A DNA stretch of 64,000 nucleotides from Ashinkailepas kermadecensis (taxonomy: Eukaryota > Arthropoda > Thecostraca > Neolepadidae): contig JAOTOM010003814.1 of assembly GCA_034440615.1 (NCBI GenBank), positions 62,001 to 126,000 on the forward strand, given 5' to 3'. A model generated the notes under the pieces. The model was not told where the DNA came from. It saw only the letters and a list, made by a program, of their open reading frames with translations, and ran no database searches. A program made the position numbers and the translations under genes. Shown piece after piece: positions 23,694-34,669 of the stretch (positions are counted from its first letter, which is position 1; each line of letters begins with the position of its first letter).

Positions 23694-24984
23694 TCACTCT
23701 TTGTCCATTATGCTAAAAAAATGCGGCTCATAAATGCACCATTTCAGTTAGCAGATCTGACCCAAATCATCTATTTCTCATACCTTTGACCCTAACTTAG
23801 TGTAACTATAACTTAGTGGTAAATGATTGGCATGAGGGTCTTATCATGATTGTTATTTCTATGCACTAAGAACATATGTTCTCCCAACAAACACATTTGG
23901 TAGACTTTGTAGTGAAATCGGTATCGTTAGCGGCGTGAAGAGTCTAGAGGACCAACGACGCGATAACTCCGTTCGAAAGTACAGCGGAACTTTACCTTAT
24001 ATTTGAACTAATTGAAGACGGCAAAATTATTTCAAACAGCTCGTTCCAGCTTATGGATGATGGACAAGCGTACAGCCGAAAGTTTATAAGTACTGGCAGT
24101 TAATTTAGACGCAACTGCCAACACCACAGACAGCGGTCTAGCGTGCGAGAAAGCTCAATCTCCTCTGACTTCCCTAGTCGAGTTCCCTCGACTATATATA
24201 ATGGTCGTCCAGACGGGGGGGGGCGTAAACTGGTATGTTGGCCTTATCTACTCCGGATACAGGGGCGCCGTTTGGTCAGCGGCCGTCGGCTCGGGTACCA
24301 GCATAACCCATAGCATTTGAGAAGCATTTCCTGCCTGCAGTTGACAGTGGCATTCCTAAGCTGTCTAGTCAGGATGCAGAGTCGTCGCTGTACGGCTCCG
24401 ATCGCCATTCGTTGCGTTCGTCGTCGGTGGCTCAGGTATCGGCCGTAAGTCATAACATGCATTAAGACGCGTCCAGCCGGCCGTCAACAGTGGTGGCATG
24501 ATTCACGCGACACGCGACGTAATATAACTGCGTATTCTAACGATGAGGGCAGAACGGTATAATTACATCTAACATTGTTACAACTTCCAGTTTAGATCAC
24601 AAACAAGGTTTTGATAGAGATGTTTGAATGCATGCTTATTAACATGACTAAGATAGTGTAACCACTCATTTCCATTGCATATGCTTAATCTTGGTTGAAA
24701 ATCAAAATAATACCAAAACCAAAAAGGAGGGCTTTCAATTGGCTCATACACAATAACTAGTTATTTAAAGCTTTAGAAATTGCAAGGTAAAGCATAAAAT
24801 TAGCTAGCCTGATCTAGTTTCTCAGAGAAAAGTATCAAAATCTTGAAATAAAAGGACATAACCTAAACAGGCCTATCCATCTTTTTCTTTGGTGGAGGAA
24901 AAACATTGCCAATATGCAAACAAAACAGGCAAAACACAACAAAGCAATCTAGGAAATGATGTAAATAGAAATAATACAGAAAGG

Positions 24985-25301
24985 TTTCAGGATTACCCTG
25001 GGTTTTGGCTGGTGTGACTATTATGGTGGGAATAGCTGATGGTAGCAGCCATTTGCATCTCTGAAAAGAGGTAAGCTTAAACCGTTCTTGCTTCAGGTTT
25101 CTTCTCTTATCAATTTCTTTTAAATGCTTGGAGCATACTCTTGGTTCTCCTACATTTGACAACTTAGACACATGTTTTATTGTGTGCCAAGAGATTTTGC
25201 TTAGGTATAATCCTGATGAAAATGGTGTAACCAGATTTCTTCTTTATTAAAGTTGCCTGCCCAGTTCCACTTCTATCCTCTGGTACTACACAGTAAGGCA
25301 T
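24985..25301 (-). pseudogene. THAP-type zinc-finger relic
   Basis: From ATG 25301 on the minus strand the frame reads MPYCVVPEDRSGTG, then SGYTIFIRIIPK, and stops at about 25170. A shifted frame continues with EPRVCSKHLKE, KQERFKL and LLPSAIPTII. The order MP-x-C ... F-x-x-P ... VCSKH ... L-x-x-AVPT-I is the layout of the THAP DNA-binding domain (C2CH, about 90 residues), found in P-element-like transposases and host THAP proteins. The second cysteine is lost (PED in place of P-x-C), and a stop plus a frameshift separate the halves. The part after the THAP domain has no transposase similarity I can see. A minimal splice across the break is not excluded. Confidence 0.55.
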
Positions 25302-25640
25302 GCCACCTGAAACAGAGATGTGTTCCATTCCAACATTATATCTAGATGCTGAATTTATACTACAGGAAATCAGCCTGAAACTTATTGAAAGTTTCAGGAA
25401 GGCATTCCTAGATCACAATGGTATTGTACATAAAAGTTCAATTATGCATGTATCATCAATAATCCATGCAAGATTCATCAAGGAAGAATGCATCATGCCC
25501 TGGGTCCAGATAAAAGCGACCATTGCATATGATTTGAGAAAAGTCCTCTGCAACCAAATTGATACCATATTAAAAAACCTTCGAATGACGTCATGCGGGC
25601 TTGAAGGAAAACTTCGATCTACCTTCTAGTAAAGGTACCT
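25302..25640. other. Unassigned; plus-strand open frame 25300-25629
   Basis: A 109-codon plus-strand frame overlaps the THAP start by one base. Its product is hydrophobic/charged mixed sequence with no recognised family. I regard it as chance, or part of the same decayed element. Confidence 0.2.
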
Positions 25641-25642
25641 TG

Positions 25643-25707
25643 GGTTTGTTATTTGTCACACGCGCGTGTGATATGATATCAGACGCGCGTGTGACAAATA
25701 ACAAACC
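25643..25707. repeat. Perfect inverted repeat, 25-bp arms, 15-nt spacer
   Basis: Arm GGTTTGTTATTTGTCACACG plus CGCGT (25643-25667) is the exact reverse complement of 25683-25707. The outer ten bases, GGTTTGTTAT, are the end of the dispersed repeat at 25698-25750 and 22243-22296, so the inverted copy looks like a local fold-back duplication of a transposon end. The spacer GTGATATGATATCAG is itself partly palindromic. Confidence 0.9.
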
Positions 25708-25750
25708 AACGCAAATTTATTCAGTGCAGATACCATTGCAGTGCAGGACC
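25698..25750 (+). repeat. Short dispersed repeat, partner of 22243-22296
   Basis: Reverse-complement match to 22243-22296 as described there. It overlaps the right arm of the perfect inverted repeat. Confidence 0.7.
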
Positions 25751-25754
25751 GTTT

Positions 25755-26045
25755 CGGTTCCATATTCTTTTTCACAATTACAACCCATTTCTGTGTCGTG
25801 CTCCTGGCACTAGGATTGACTCATGCATGATACTGATTGTGAATACCAAGCTTAACATTAATAATTATTTGTAGTTATTGTCATTGGTTTTTGGTAAATA
25901 ACTTCAGTTCCCCTCATTCTTTACGCACTGGCAGATGACAAGTTGACAATTGTATTGCTAAGCAGGAATAATGTGCTGTGTTTTTACTCCCTGCTTTGTG
26001 TCATTAAATAATATTCACATAGATACAAGCTTTATATCATTTGTT
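25755..26045. other. Intergenic, nothing recognised
   Basis: Ordinary AT-leaning sequence between the inverted repeat and the second GACTCA cluster. Confidence 0.45.
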
Positions 26046-26049
26046 CATA

Positions 26050-26245
26050 ACTTGCACTTGAGTCACAAGACTCAAATGACTCATTGTGATTTGAATGATT
26101 CACTCATGATTCAACTCATTTATTTTTGGAAAGGTGTGATTCAACTCACGACTCAAGATATATTTTGGGGAAAATAATGGATTCAAATCGCGACTCATCC
26201 AAAAATGATTGGTTCATGAGTCGATTCTCGATTCAACTCGAGTGG
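26050..26245. repeat. Degenerate GACTCA/ATTCAACTCA repeat cluster 2
   Basis: Words such as TGATTCAACTCA, GAGTCACAAGACTCAAATGA and ATGAGTCGATTC recur at irregular spacing, as at 21365-21560 but with part of the words in the opposite orientation. Confidence 0.6.
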
Positions 26246-26586
26246 AGCACAAGTCTGAGTGCTACACAGAGGAGGCCGCATGGACGTTTTTGGTGATCGA
26301 TTCAAAATCCGATGTTTAGGTTTCCAAACATAAGTGATCAGCGTACATCACAATAACAACGTCCCGCTTTCTTGTCATTTTGGGACAGACGTACCCATTT
26401 CCTTTCTTCAGATGTTCGTTTTTCATAACCAGCTAACGTCCGTGATGGTTCCCTGGCCCACTGGACAGCAACTATGTTCCTTCAGCCACGGAAGCCGACT
26501 GTCCATGTTGTGCTGCGCAGCTCGGTGTCCTCGATCTCAAGAGGCGAGACTGAACTTCTGTTCAGTGTCCGCCTCTGCTGTGCTGC

Positions 26587-27652
26587 TCCATCCTGGGAGA
26601 CGCTGCCCTGGGAGACGCTGGGAGACGCTCCTGGGAGACGCTGTCCTGTGAGCTGACCCGCGCCCTCCATCCCCGATGGACGGACGGACTTACACCGTCC
26701 CTGCTGCGCCATCCTGGGAGACTGACGCTGTCCTGTGAGCTGCCCCGCGCCCTCCGTCCCCGATGGACGGACGGACTTACACCGTCCCTGCTGCTCCATC
26801 CTGGGAGACTGACGCTGTCCTGTGGCTGCCCCGCGCCCTCCGTCCCCGATGGACGGACGGACGGACTTACACCGTCCCTGCTGCGCCATCCTGGGAGACT
26901 GACGCTGTCCTGTGGCTGCCCCGCGCCCTCCATCCCCGATGGACGGACGGACGGACTTACACCGTCCCTGCTGCGCCATCCTGGGAGACTGACGCTGTCC
27001 TGTGGCTGCCCCGCGCCCTCCATCCCCGATGGACGGACGGACTTACACCGTCCCTGCTGCTCCATCCTGGGAGACTGACGCTGTCCTGTGGCTGCCCCGC
27101 GCCCTCCATCCCCGATGGACGGACGGACTTACACCGTCCCTGCTGCGCCATCCTGGGAGACTGACGCTGTCCTGTGAGCTGACCCGCGCCCTCCATCCCC
27201 GATGGACGGACGGACTTACACCGTCCCTGCTGCTCCATCCTGGGAGACTGACGCTGTCCTGTGAGCTGACCCGCGCCCTCCATCCCCGATGGACGGACTG
27301 ACTTACACCGTCCCTGCTGCTCCATCCTGGGAGACTGACGCTGTCCTGTGGCTGCCCGCGCCCTCCATCCCCGATGGACGGACGGACTAACTTACACCGT
27401 CCCTGCTGCTCCATCCTGGGAGACTGACGCTGTCCTGTGGCTGCCCCGCGCCCTCCATCCCCGATGGACGGACGGACTTACACCGTCCCTGCTGCGCCAT
27501 CCTGAGATGCTCACCCTGTCCCTGTGCACGGCCCAGTGCCCTCCGTCCCCGAGGGGCGACCTTGACCGTCCCGGTGCGCCATCCTGAGATGCTGACCCTG
27601 TCCCTGTGCACGGCCCAGTGCCCTCCGTCCCTGAGGGGCGACCTTGACCGTC
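26587..27652 (+). repeat. 86-bp minisatellite, about 12 copies
   Basis: The unit runs CATCCTGGGAGACTGACGCT, GTCCTGTGGCTGCCCCGCGC, CCTCCATCCCCGATGGACGG, ACGGACTTACACCGTCCCTG, CTGCTC. Units differ mainly by GTGAGCTGACC versus GTGGCTGCCC and by one extra GGAC. The first unit is scrambled (repeated GGGAGACGCT). The last two units (from about 27500) are a diverged GAGATGCTGACCCTGTCCCT variant. Because 86 is not divisible by three, the frame rotates and long open frames on both strands are artefacts. Confidence 0.95.
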
Positions 27653-27654
27653 GC

Positions 27655-28560
27655 AGCGCGCGACGTGCGCGGCGGCCAGACGCGACGCGACGGCGGCGTA
27701 CATGTTGCGTGGCGCGCCGGATTGATCACGCCCAGTCGGAGTGGACGGGCGGCCGGAGCCGCGGAGCGTCAGTCGGCGTCCGGGCGCCGCCGCCTCGTAC
27801 CCGCCGCCTCGTAGCCGCCGCCTCGGCCGGGCGCCGCCGACGGACGCCGGACGCCGCCTCGGCAGGTGCTGGCGCCACGACCGTGCGTCTCTCCTCGGCC
27901 GTCCGGCGCTGCCAGCGGGCCGCCGCGGTCCGTGATCGCCGCCGGTCCGCGTCGCGTCAGTCGACAAGTCGGACAGTTTGACGGGTTCGCGCGGGCCGAC
28001 GCCGGAGTTCGGCGGCTCCAGACCGGCGTTGAGTTCAGTGGCGGTGACTCTAGATCGGCGCCGAGTTCAGTGACGAGGTAGCACCAGCGCCTGGTCGGCG
28101 GCGTCCAGCTGTGTGGCGGGCGGTCGGCGTGCAGGCGCGGCGCGGTGTGAAGCCGGCGCCGTCGTAGTGGAGTGAAGTGCGCTGTACGCTGTGCGCTGTG
28201 CGCTGTGCGCTGTACTCGGGACGGGCCGCACTGTGCCTCGTCTTGCGACGCTGCGGCGCGTAGGCGCTCGGCCCGGTGACGCCTCGGTTCGGCGGCGGCC
28301 ACCCGTGCCGTGAAGTGAGCCTCGCGACGCCCGTGACGCCCGTCACGCTCGCAGTGACCAGTGGCGCGCGACGATGGCCTGGCGACGGACGGTGACCCTG
28401 CTGTGCAGCTGGCTAGCGGTAGCCGCGCGCTCCGAGATCGCCGCGCCCACCGCCGCGTCCGCGCTGGCCAAAGGTAACCACTGCACGTCCACTCCGCCGG
28501 CGTACCACGGCACACACACTCCGCCAGACACTCGCGATCTCTGACGGCACCGATCTCAGT
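27655..28560. promoter_or_regulatory. CpG island / putative promoter
   Basis: About 900 bp of strongly GC-rich, CpG-dense sequence directly upstream of and including the signal-peptide exon at 28374. Both strands are open for long stretches owing to base composition. A short CGCTGTG(CGCTGTA) repeat lies at 28180-28215. I see no TATA box. The island position, starting at the end of an 86-bp array and covering a first-exon candidate, fits a CpG-type promoter. Confidence 0.5.
28374..28473 (+). CDS. Putative first coding exon of a secreted/membrane protein
   Basis: ATG 28374 sits in a strong context (GACGATGG: A at -3, G at +4) inside a CpG island. It opens a frame with the profile of a signal peptide: basic MAWRR, hydrophobic TVTLLCSWLAVAA, then small residues RSEIAAPTAASALA. 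The frame reaches a good splice donor, AAAG|GTAAC, at 28473/28474. The exon is 100 nt long, so the intron would be phase 1. That phase is common after signal-peptide exons in genes built from phase 1-1 extracellular modules. Without splicing the frame stops at about 28542. Downstream exons were not found, since introns could be long and the region is repeat-filled. The product is unknown. This is the best host-gene candidate in the window. Confidence 0.45.
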
Positions 28561-28922
28561 TAATCTCAGCCCTCCCCCGGGAGTGATTTACCTGACCTGC
28601 CGCAACACCGCGGCACGCCGCAGTGCTCACGCTCTCCGACACTTGGTCACCCCGTGACATGCGGACACTCGGCGACACTCGCTGTGTACACTCAGACACC
28701 ACGGCACTCATTGTGTCGGTAACACCCAGCCCTCCTGCAGCCTTAGCCCGCTGTGCTGACCGACGCGCGTGAAAGTTAGCGTGACAATGGTCTTCTAATG
28801 TGTGTGCCTCACCCTCCGAGTAATGGTCAGGGTGTCATGGGGCCTGAGCGGTGACAGAGCCGAAGTGGAGTTCCTGCACGGCCTGTGAGTGCTGACGTGG
28901 TCACACGTGGTCTGACGTGGTC

Positions 28923-28950
28923 TGACGTCACGTCAGCTGACGTGACGTCA
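28923..28950. promoter_or_regulatory. 28-bp perfect palindrome with two CRE (TGACGTCA) sites
   Basis: TGACGTCACGTCAGCTGACG followed by TGACGTCA reads identically on both strands. It has a full cAMP-response-element octamer at each end and an E-box-like CAGCTG at the centre. It lies about 450 bp downstream of the candidate exon end, in its putative first intron. bZIP (CREB/ATF) binding is a reasonable inference from the motif. Confidence 0.5.
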
Positions 28951-28959
28951 CAGTTCGCG

Positions 28960-29780
28960 GTCATTGGCAGAAGTTGGAGTTAATGCAGGCGTAACACGTG
29001 GCGAACAAACTTGAGGCGATTGCATCACAATCTGTGCCCGTTGGTTCCAGAGCACAGCCAGTGACTAGGATAGCAGCAGATCGGAGTAGCAAACTAAACA
29101 GAAAGCTTGTAATACCGCTAAAATACGCAATTGTGGAATGTATGCGTTAAACAAATACAAGTAAGCGGCGCATTTTTTTCGCAGGTTATCAGAAATGGAT
29201 ATAACAAAATACACTTTTCATTACGAAGTGCAACTTCCTAGTTTAATGCACGATTCATGGGGTACGACACGATAACGTGTGCGATCGACGTTGTACTCCT
29301 TATTGTTGTTACGTGTGATAATCAGAGGAACATTCGAAGTGTCTGCCCTGGTTTGACGTTGCGATGTATCGAATATCTACCGATTTGGAGCACGTCGCCT
29401 CCTTTCCTACCTCCGTTTTCTTGCGTCGACTGTCCCGCGATTATAGGTGAATCACGTTCACTTGCTTTTTTATTTGTCGATCACGAGTTGCCGACGGTGC
29501 TCATCAATATTTCCGACGCAATGATCATAGCATTAATAATTGTGTAACTCGATACGGGTGCGGAAGTGGCCTGTCATGTTGTCAGTGCCGAAGACAGCTG
29601 GGAGTAAGACAGAGACAATTGTACCTTGATTGATACGTTTCGCTTTGTATGGCTTCTGACCACCCCAACCGACTTGCATATTGTGGCTGCCTATTCGAGA
29701 CCATGTATTCTGCAAGCACCCAGGTAATTGTCTAGCTTTGTCCAGATCCCATGGGCCGCGCATCGGTCGAAGGCAACCTC
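28960..29780. other. Intergenic or intronic, nothing recognised
   Basis: No convincing exon, repeat or RNA between the palindrome and the 49-bp array. Confidence 0.45.
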
Positions 29781-29786
29781 AATAGT

Positions 29787-30712
29787 GATACGTGTGCGCA
29801 CTGGTCCCCCTGTACAGAGCCGAATCTGGAATAGTGGTACGTGTGCGCACTGGTCCTCCTGTACAGAGCCGAATCTGGAATAGTGGTACGTGTGCGCACT
29901 GGTCCTCCTGTACAGAGCCGAATCTGGAATAGTGGTACGTGTGCGCACTGGTCCTCCTGTACAGAGCCGAATCTGGAATAGTGATACGTGTGCGCACTGG
30001 TCCCCCTGTACAGAGCCGAATCTGGAATAGTGGTACGTGTGCGCACTGGTCCCCTGTACAGAGCCGAATCTGGAATAGTGGTACGTGTGCGCACTGGTCC
30101 TCCTGTACAGAGCCGAATCTGGAATAGTGGTACGTGTGCGCACTGGTCCCCCTGTACAGAGCCGAATCTGGAATAGTGGTACGTGTGCGCACTGGTCCCC
30201 CTGTACAGAGCCGAATCTGGAATAGTGGTACGTGTGCGCACTGGTCCCCCTGTACAGAGCCGAATCTGGAATAGTGGTACGTGTGCGCACTGGTCCTCCT
30301 GTACAGAGCCGAATCTGGAATAGTGGTACGTGTGCGCACTGGTCCTCCTGTACAGAGCCGAATCTGGAATAGTGGTACGTGTGCGCACTGGTCCTCCTGT
30401 ACAGAGCCGAATCTGGAATAGTGGTACGTGTGCGCACTGGTCCCCCTGTACAGAGCCGAATCTGGAATAGTGGTACGTGTGCGCACTGGTCCCCCTGTAC
30501 AGAGCCGAATCTGGAATAGTGGTACGTGTGCGCACTGGTCCTCCTGTACAGAGCCGAATCTGGAATAGTGGTACGTGTGCGCACTGGTCCCCTGTACAGA
30601 GCCGAATCTGGAATAGTGGTACGTGTGCGCACTGGTCCCCCTGTACAGAGCCGAATCTGGAATAGTGATACGTGTGCGCACTGGTCCCCCTGTACAGAGC
30701 CGAATCTGGAAT
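29787..30712 (+). repeat. 49-bp minisatellite, about 19 near-identical copies
   Basis: Unit GTACGTGTGCGCACTGGTCC, TCCTGTACAGAGCCGAATCT, GGAATAGTG. Variation is limited to TCC/CCC, GTG/GTA at the junction, and two copies one base short (near 30050 and 30590). The copies around 29960-30080 and 30500-30700 show the same order of variants, suggesting a segmental duplication of several units. The array holds a GTGCGCAC palindrome in every unit. Frames rotate, so open frames on both strands are artefacts. Confidence 0.97.
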
Positions 30713-31493
30713 CGACACGTACAGGACAGTTCAGGACAGCACAGGGCTGTCCTCGCCCGCAGCGACGCGACGCTGTTCGGCGCTTCTCGTCTCTTCTGTG
30801 GACATTTGGCACAACACTCAGAGACCTGCTTAAGGCTCGTGCTTAAGTGAGGCTATTTGTGTGTGCGTGGGCGATAATCCACCGTGCGGTTTCGCCGGTG
30901 GCCGACGCATTCCGATTTGCGTTGCTTATATCCTCATGTCAAGCCCGCGATCGGCCTGTCGTCCCCATCGCGTGCAAGCTCGCGTGCAAGCTCCATTGCA
31001 TGCTCATTTTGACGTTGCCTTGTTTATTCCACCATAAAGACACATTTATGCCACATATATTTCATCCCATGTACTTGAATTACAAAAAGTTGTTATGACA
31101 CTACATGCAAATGCCAGCTACAAATCCAACGGTTAGCGCTATTTCGCATGTAGCTTCGATGCCACTGTAACACTTATAAACTTAATTAAACAAATTACGG
31201 TATGCTTTGCAAGAAAGGTCACATGATTGAAGGCTCCCAGTCTCACTGATTTTCGTACAACAATAGAAAACTGGTTGGTGAGGATGAAGAAATTCATAGA
31301 CAATAACCAAAGCAGTGACAATGAACATCGAACCACATGTCAATGGTTAATCGGAGCATGTATTCTTGTATCATAAGCTTTCTTGTTGCCAAATTGAATG
31401 ATCGTTGCCTGCTGTTGTGTTCACGAACGTTTCGCCAACTGCTCTACCTCTTAGCCTTACACGGCCACGCACTCATCACAGCACACACAGGAA

Positions 31494-31540
31494 CAGCCGA
31501 AATCACCAACACGGTGGCAGGCTGGCAAAATTCAACCACA
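31494..31540 (+). repeat. 45-bp dispersed repeat shared with 12928-12975
   Basis: CAGCCGAAATCACC, ACGGTGGCAGGCTGGC and AAATTCA occur in the same order and strand as at 12928-12975. The copies are too short to classify. Confidence 0.55.
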
Positions 31541-32514
31541 CACACTTCCGCGTGCGGGAGTCGAATGCATATGAATGTGCAACACTATGCCAGTGTCACC
31601 ACTATACCTGCGGTATAGTGTGCACCTACGCCGAGTCACTGTGCACGCTGGACGTCATCCAGCTTGGCGATTTGTCGCTTTGTGCTGGATGCTGAGAGCG
31701 GTGTTCCCTGACTCCAGGCGATTGCGGCGAGCTTGCTTTTCAAGAAGGCACGCTTAGCAGCGCTTCTGAAGGACAATATTTGCGTCATGAGAGCGATAAG
31801 CTTGGGTGATCTATTTGGCTGGGCACTGGCGCACACGGTTCAATGTGGATTTCTTTCCGACGGAGGTCCGACCACACATTTGTTTGCTACGTGCCGACAC
31901 TTGGTGAGAGGCTACTCGAGTCAGGAGTGTTATGGACGAGCACTTTCCGGCCAAAGTTCGGTGGCTTCACACGGCAACATGTGAAGTTTCCACTGGGTCT
32001 CGTGCGCCTCCCTCGGAAGTGCCTGTGGCTGACACCGTGTAGCGCGCAGCCGATCGACCTCTGTATCTTGCGTGATTATGAGTGAGGAAGAAATACGCGT
32101 GGGTGCGTATATGGTATATATACTCCTGCGTATATGATAGAAAAGTGCACCCGACCGACCCGACCCGAATGACCGTCACGTTTTCAGAACGGTAATAACT
32201 TATTACTTATAACTTTTTACAGCGTTTTGCGTTCTACTTTTTTCATTCAGAATGCAATATGCTCCTTTAATTCGGATTTTACCATTCAAATTGCAATAGT
32301 CTTAAAGAGGGTGCCTAATCTCAACTAACAAAAAGAGAGCTGTTGCGGTTGTTCCGCTTGTAATGTAGCATTTCAAGCTCCACGTCCCCACTCAGAGCCT
32401 GATCAGCTCTTTTCACTGAAATATTTACCAACTTCATCGCAATATTTCCCATGAAGTACTCAAAATATGCGTTCAAAGAAACAGCGACGCGACAGCGTTC
32501 GCGCATCTCACCAA

Positions 32515-32635
32515 CCAACGATAGCTCTGGTAACCAAGGTAGTCAAGGTAACTCTGGTAACTCTCAGCAACCAACGATAACTCTGGTAACCAAGGTAACT
32601 CTGGTAACTCTCAGCAACCAACGATAACTCTGGCA
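32515..32635 (+). repeat. Tandem repeat, about 45-bp unit, 2.5 copies
   Basis: CCAACGATAACTCTGGTAAC, CAAGGTAACTCTGGTAACTC, TCAG is repeated. The unit is itself built from (A)CTCTGGTAACC sub-repeats. Confidence 0.85.
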
Positions 32636-34669
32636 CAGCAGTCGAGCGCCATCGTCCGAAACCCCGCAGCTCGGTAGTATCGCGCACGATTAGTATTCCG
32701 GCAGACCGGGTCCTCGTCGAGGGATGACGGCTATTTATTTCCGCTTTTAGTAATTCAACTTGGCGACTGTTTTGCGTCCGAAATCACTTTAGCCCTGTAT
32801 GCATGCTCGAAGGCGCCTGACTGCACAGACACTCCAGACACATCTACCGCTGACAATATACAGGGAGATTTGACTACGCTGCGCTTTTGAACTTACCGTC
32901 GCTCATAGAACGCCCTTATTCTGGCGATAAACTACGTGGAAAGGAAGTTGTGGCTGCGTTTATCGTGTGCCATCTTGTTATTCGTCACAACAACCGACCA
33001 CAGTGCCCACTTTGCATTCCATGCCGCACGACGGATCAAGGTAGACCGCTTTTCTATTTCACGGATCAATTCCTAGTTCTGCTAAGCGGCTTTGTTCTTT
33101 GCGTTTCTGCATCAGTTCAAGGCATTAAATATGAGCTCATTTCTGAGATCGTGTTACTGAATTGCAGAGACAGATGATAATCTGCTATGACATTCCATCG
33201 GCACATTGAACAAGATTAGCAAAGAAAATGGATGAACTGACACTTTTGAATAATTGCTAGCACTTTAACGAACACTTATTGCACCCTTCTTCAGAAGGCA
33301 GAACATGGAGCAATAGAACAATCCATTATGTTTTCACGAGGATGCAGCGGTTTGTGATCAGACGCAGGTGAGGTCGATGGCGCGACGGCCAAACCTGATT
33401 AATTCGCGACCAGGTTAAGGTATAGTTCGGTGTTAATTTGTTGCGATAGTTGATGTCATACTTTACCATCACGTTGCAGGCATGTGGCAGCGAGTGTCTG
33501 CGGGAACGCGTGGTACCTTCATAACGCTCGCTCGTTAACTTGTGGACGTTAGCTTATCTCGTGCGCAGAGGAGCGGTAACGGGGTGGGATTACTCCCATT
33601 CGAGGCCTTCGCGTGTCAATTCTAAACCGTTCATGCTAGAGGAGGGACTTTTCTCTTTCCTGTCATTACCGTCAAAGTTATGGCATGCATTACATTGTAA
33701 GGAAAGGTGGCTGTTGGTATTACATTGTATGGCATGCGTTGCATTGTACGACTGGTGGCTGTTGGTATTCTTAGTTGGCTTGTGCTCAACTATGCAATGC
33801 TTGAGCAGACCATCGATATGTCCAGTTAGTAAGAATGGAGGAGAACTTGAGAAAAACACGTCCCTGAAAGCAAACTGTGTTATGATGGGACTTGTGCGTG
33901 GTACACTTCAGTTGTATCTTCGATCTATTTATACGACCCTATAATCTATGGCGACCCCAGCGAGGGATGCTTTTTCTACGGAAAGGGGGGGGGGGGGGGA
34001 GGGCGCTCATTCATTCTGCTGTTGTCATCAGAGTTAACGAATCAATACATCTCATACGCTACATATGCTGGGCTGCATCTAACCAAATTAGGCCATAGTA
34101 TAATAAAATGTGCTTGTAGGCAATGCGAGTTCCAGGAAGACAAAGCTGCAAAAGTCAACGAAGTGTCCAGTCTGTCACCGAGCAAATATCATACACTGCA
34201 AGACTATTCAATGTTGAAACAGCTGCTGTCACAGGTAGCATGTAAAAGTATTCAATTTTGTCTTCATGCAGTGTCAGATAATTATCTCTTTCTCTTTTGG
34301 TGGATATATATCATATTGTCAACAAGCTTATGTGGCATTGCAACGCATTATTACAACAGTTACTGGAGCGCAGACACAGCGTCATAGTACAGCATCTCAG
34401 CTAAGCATGGCGTTAGCTTTGATGAACCACGTACACAGCCTCCGTTTACCTCATGCCTGACAGGCTCAAATTACTGTTAAAATTATTCCATTTCCCAGTG
34501 ACATGCCACGTACAAGAACTTAGAGCCATCAACATGGTGAACAGCATCGTTAGGCCATAATTACACTAAATTTGTTATACACGTACATCTGAAGTAAAAG
34601 AGCAGAGGCCTGTTTCGCCACCGAACAAATATTAGTGTGCTTTTATGATATCTACATCAATTATGTTAC

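Larger units (their letters stand above)
22605..24980. other. Intergenic sequence, nothing recognised
   Basis: It contains a poly-G run at about 22659-22672, a (TTTA)n run at 22980-23003 and a hairpin at 23658-23693. The open frames are short and unconvincing. Confidence 0.45.
30715..34665. other. Intergenic, short repeats only
   Basis: About 4 kb without a recognised gene. It holds a 45-bp copy (31494-31540) of the stretch at 12928-12975, a tandem repeat at 32515-32635 and a poly-G run at 33987-34000. Open frames of up to 134 codons (33540-33944) show no family likeness, and one contains a GCATGC/TTGTA short duplication. Confidence 0.45.

Noticed and set aside
26482..27967. Multiple 120-190 codon frames in the 86-bp array
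   Set aside because: Frame-rotating array artefacts on both strands.
27769..28515. 248-codon minus-strand Arg/Ala/Ser-rich frame
   Set aside because: An open frame expected from CpG-island composition. It has no motif and lies opposite the better-supported exon at 28374.
29787..30712. CRISPR-like direct repeat array
   Set aside because: Repeats are contiguous without unique spacers, in a eukaryotic context with no cas genes.
29691..30812. 300-373 codon open frames through the 49-bp array
   Set aside because: All three minus frames are open because the unit has no stop and 49 is not divisible by three. There is no independent coding signal.
33540..33944. 134-codon Leu/Trp/Cys-rich open frame
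   Set aside because: Composition stems from a short GGTATTACATTGTATGGCATGC-type duplication; no domain or splice context.
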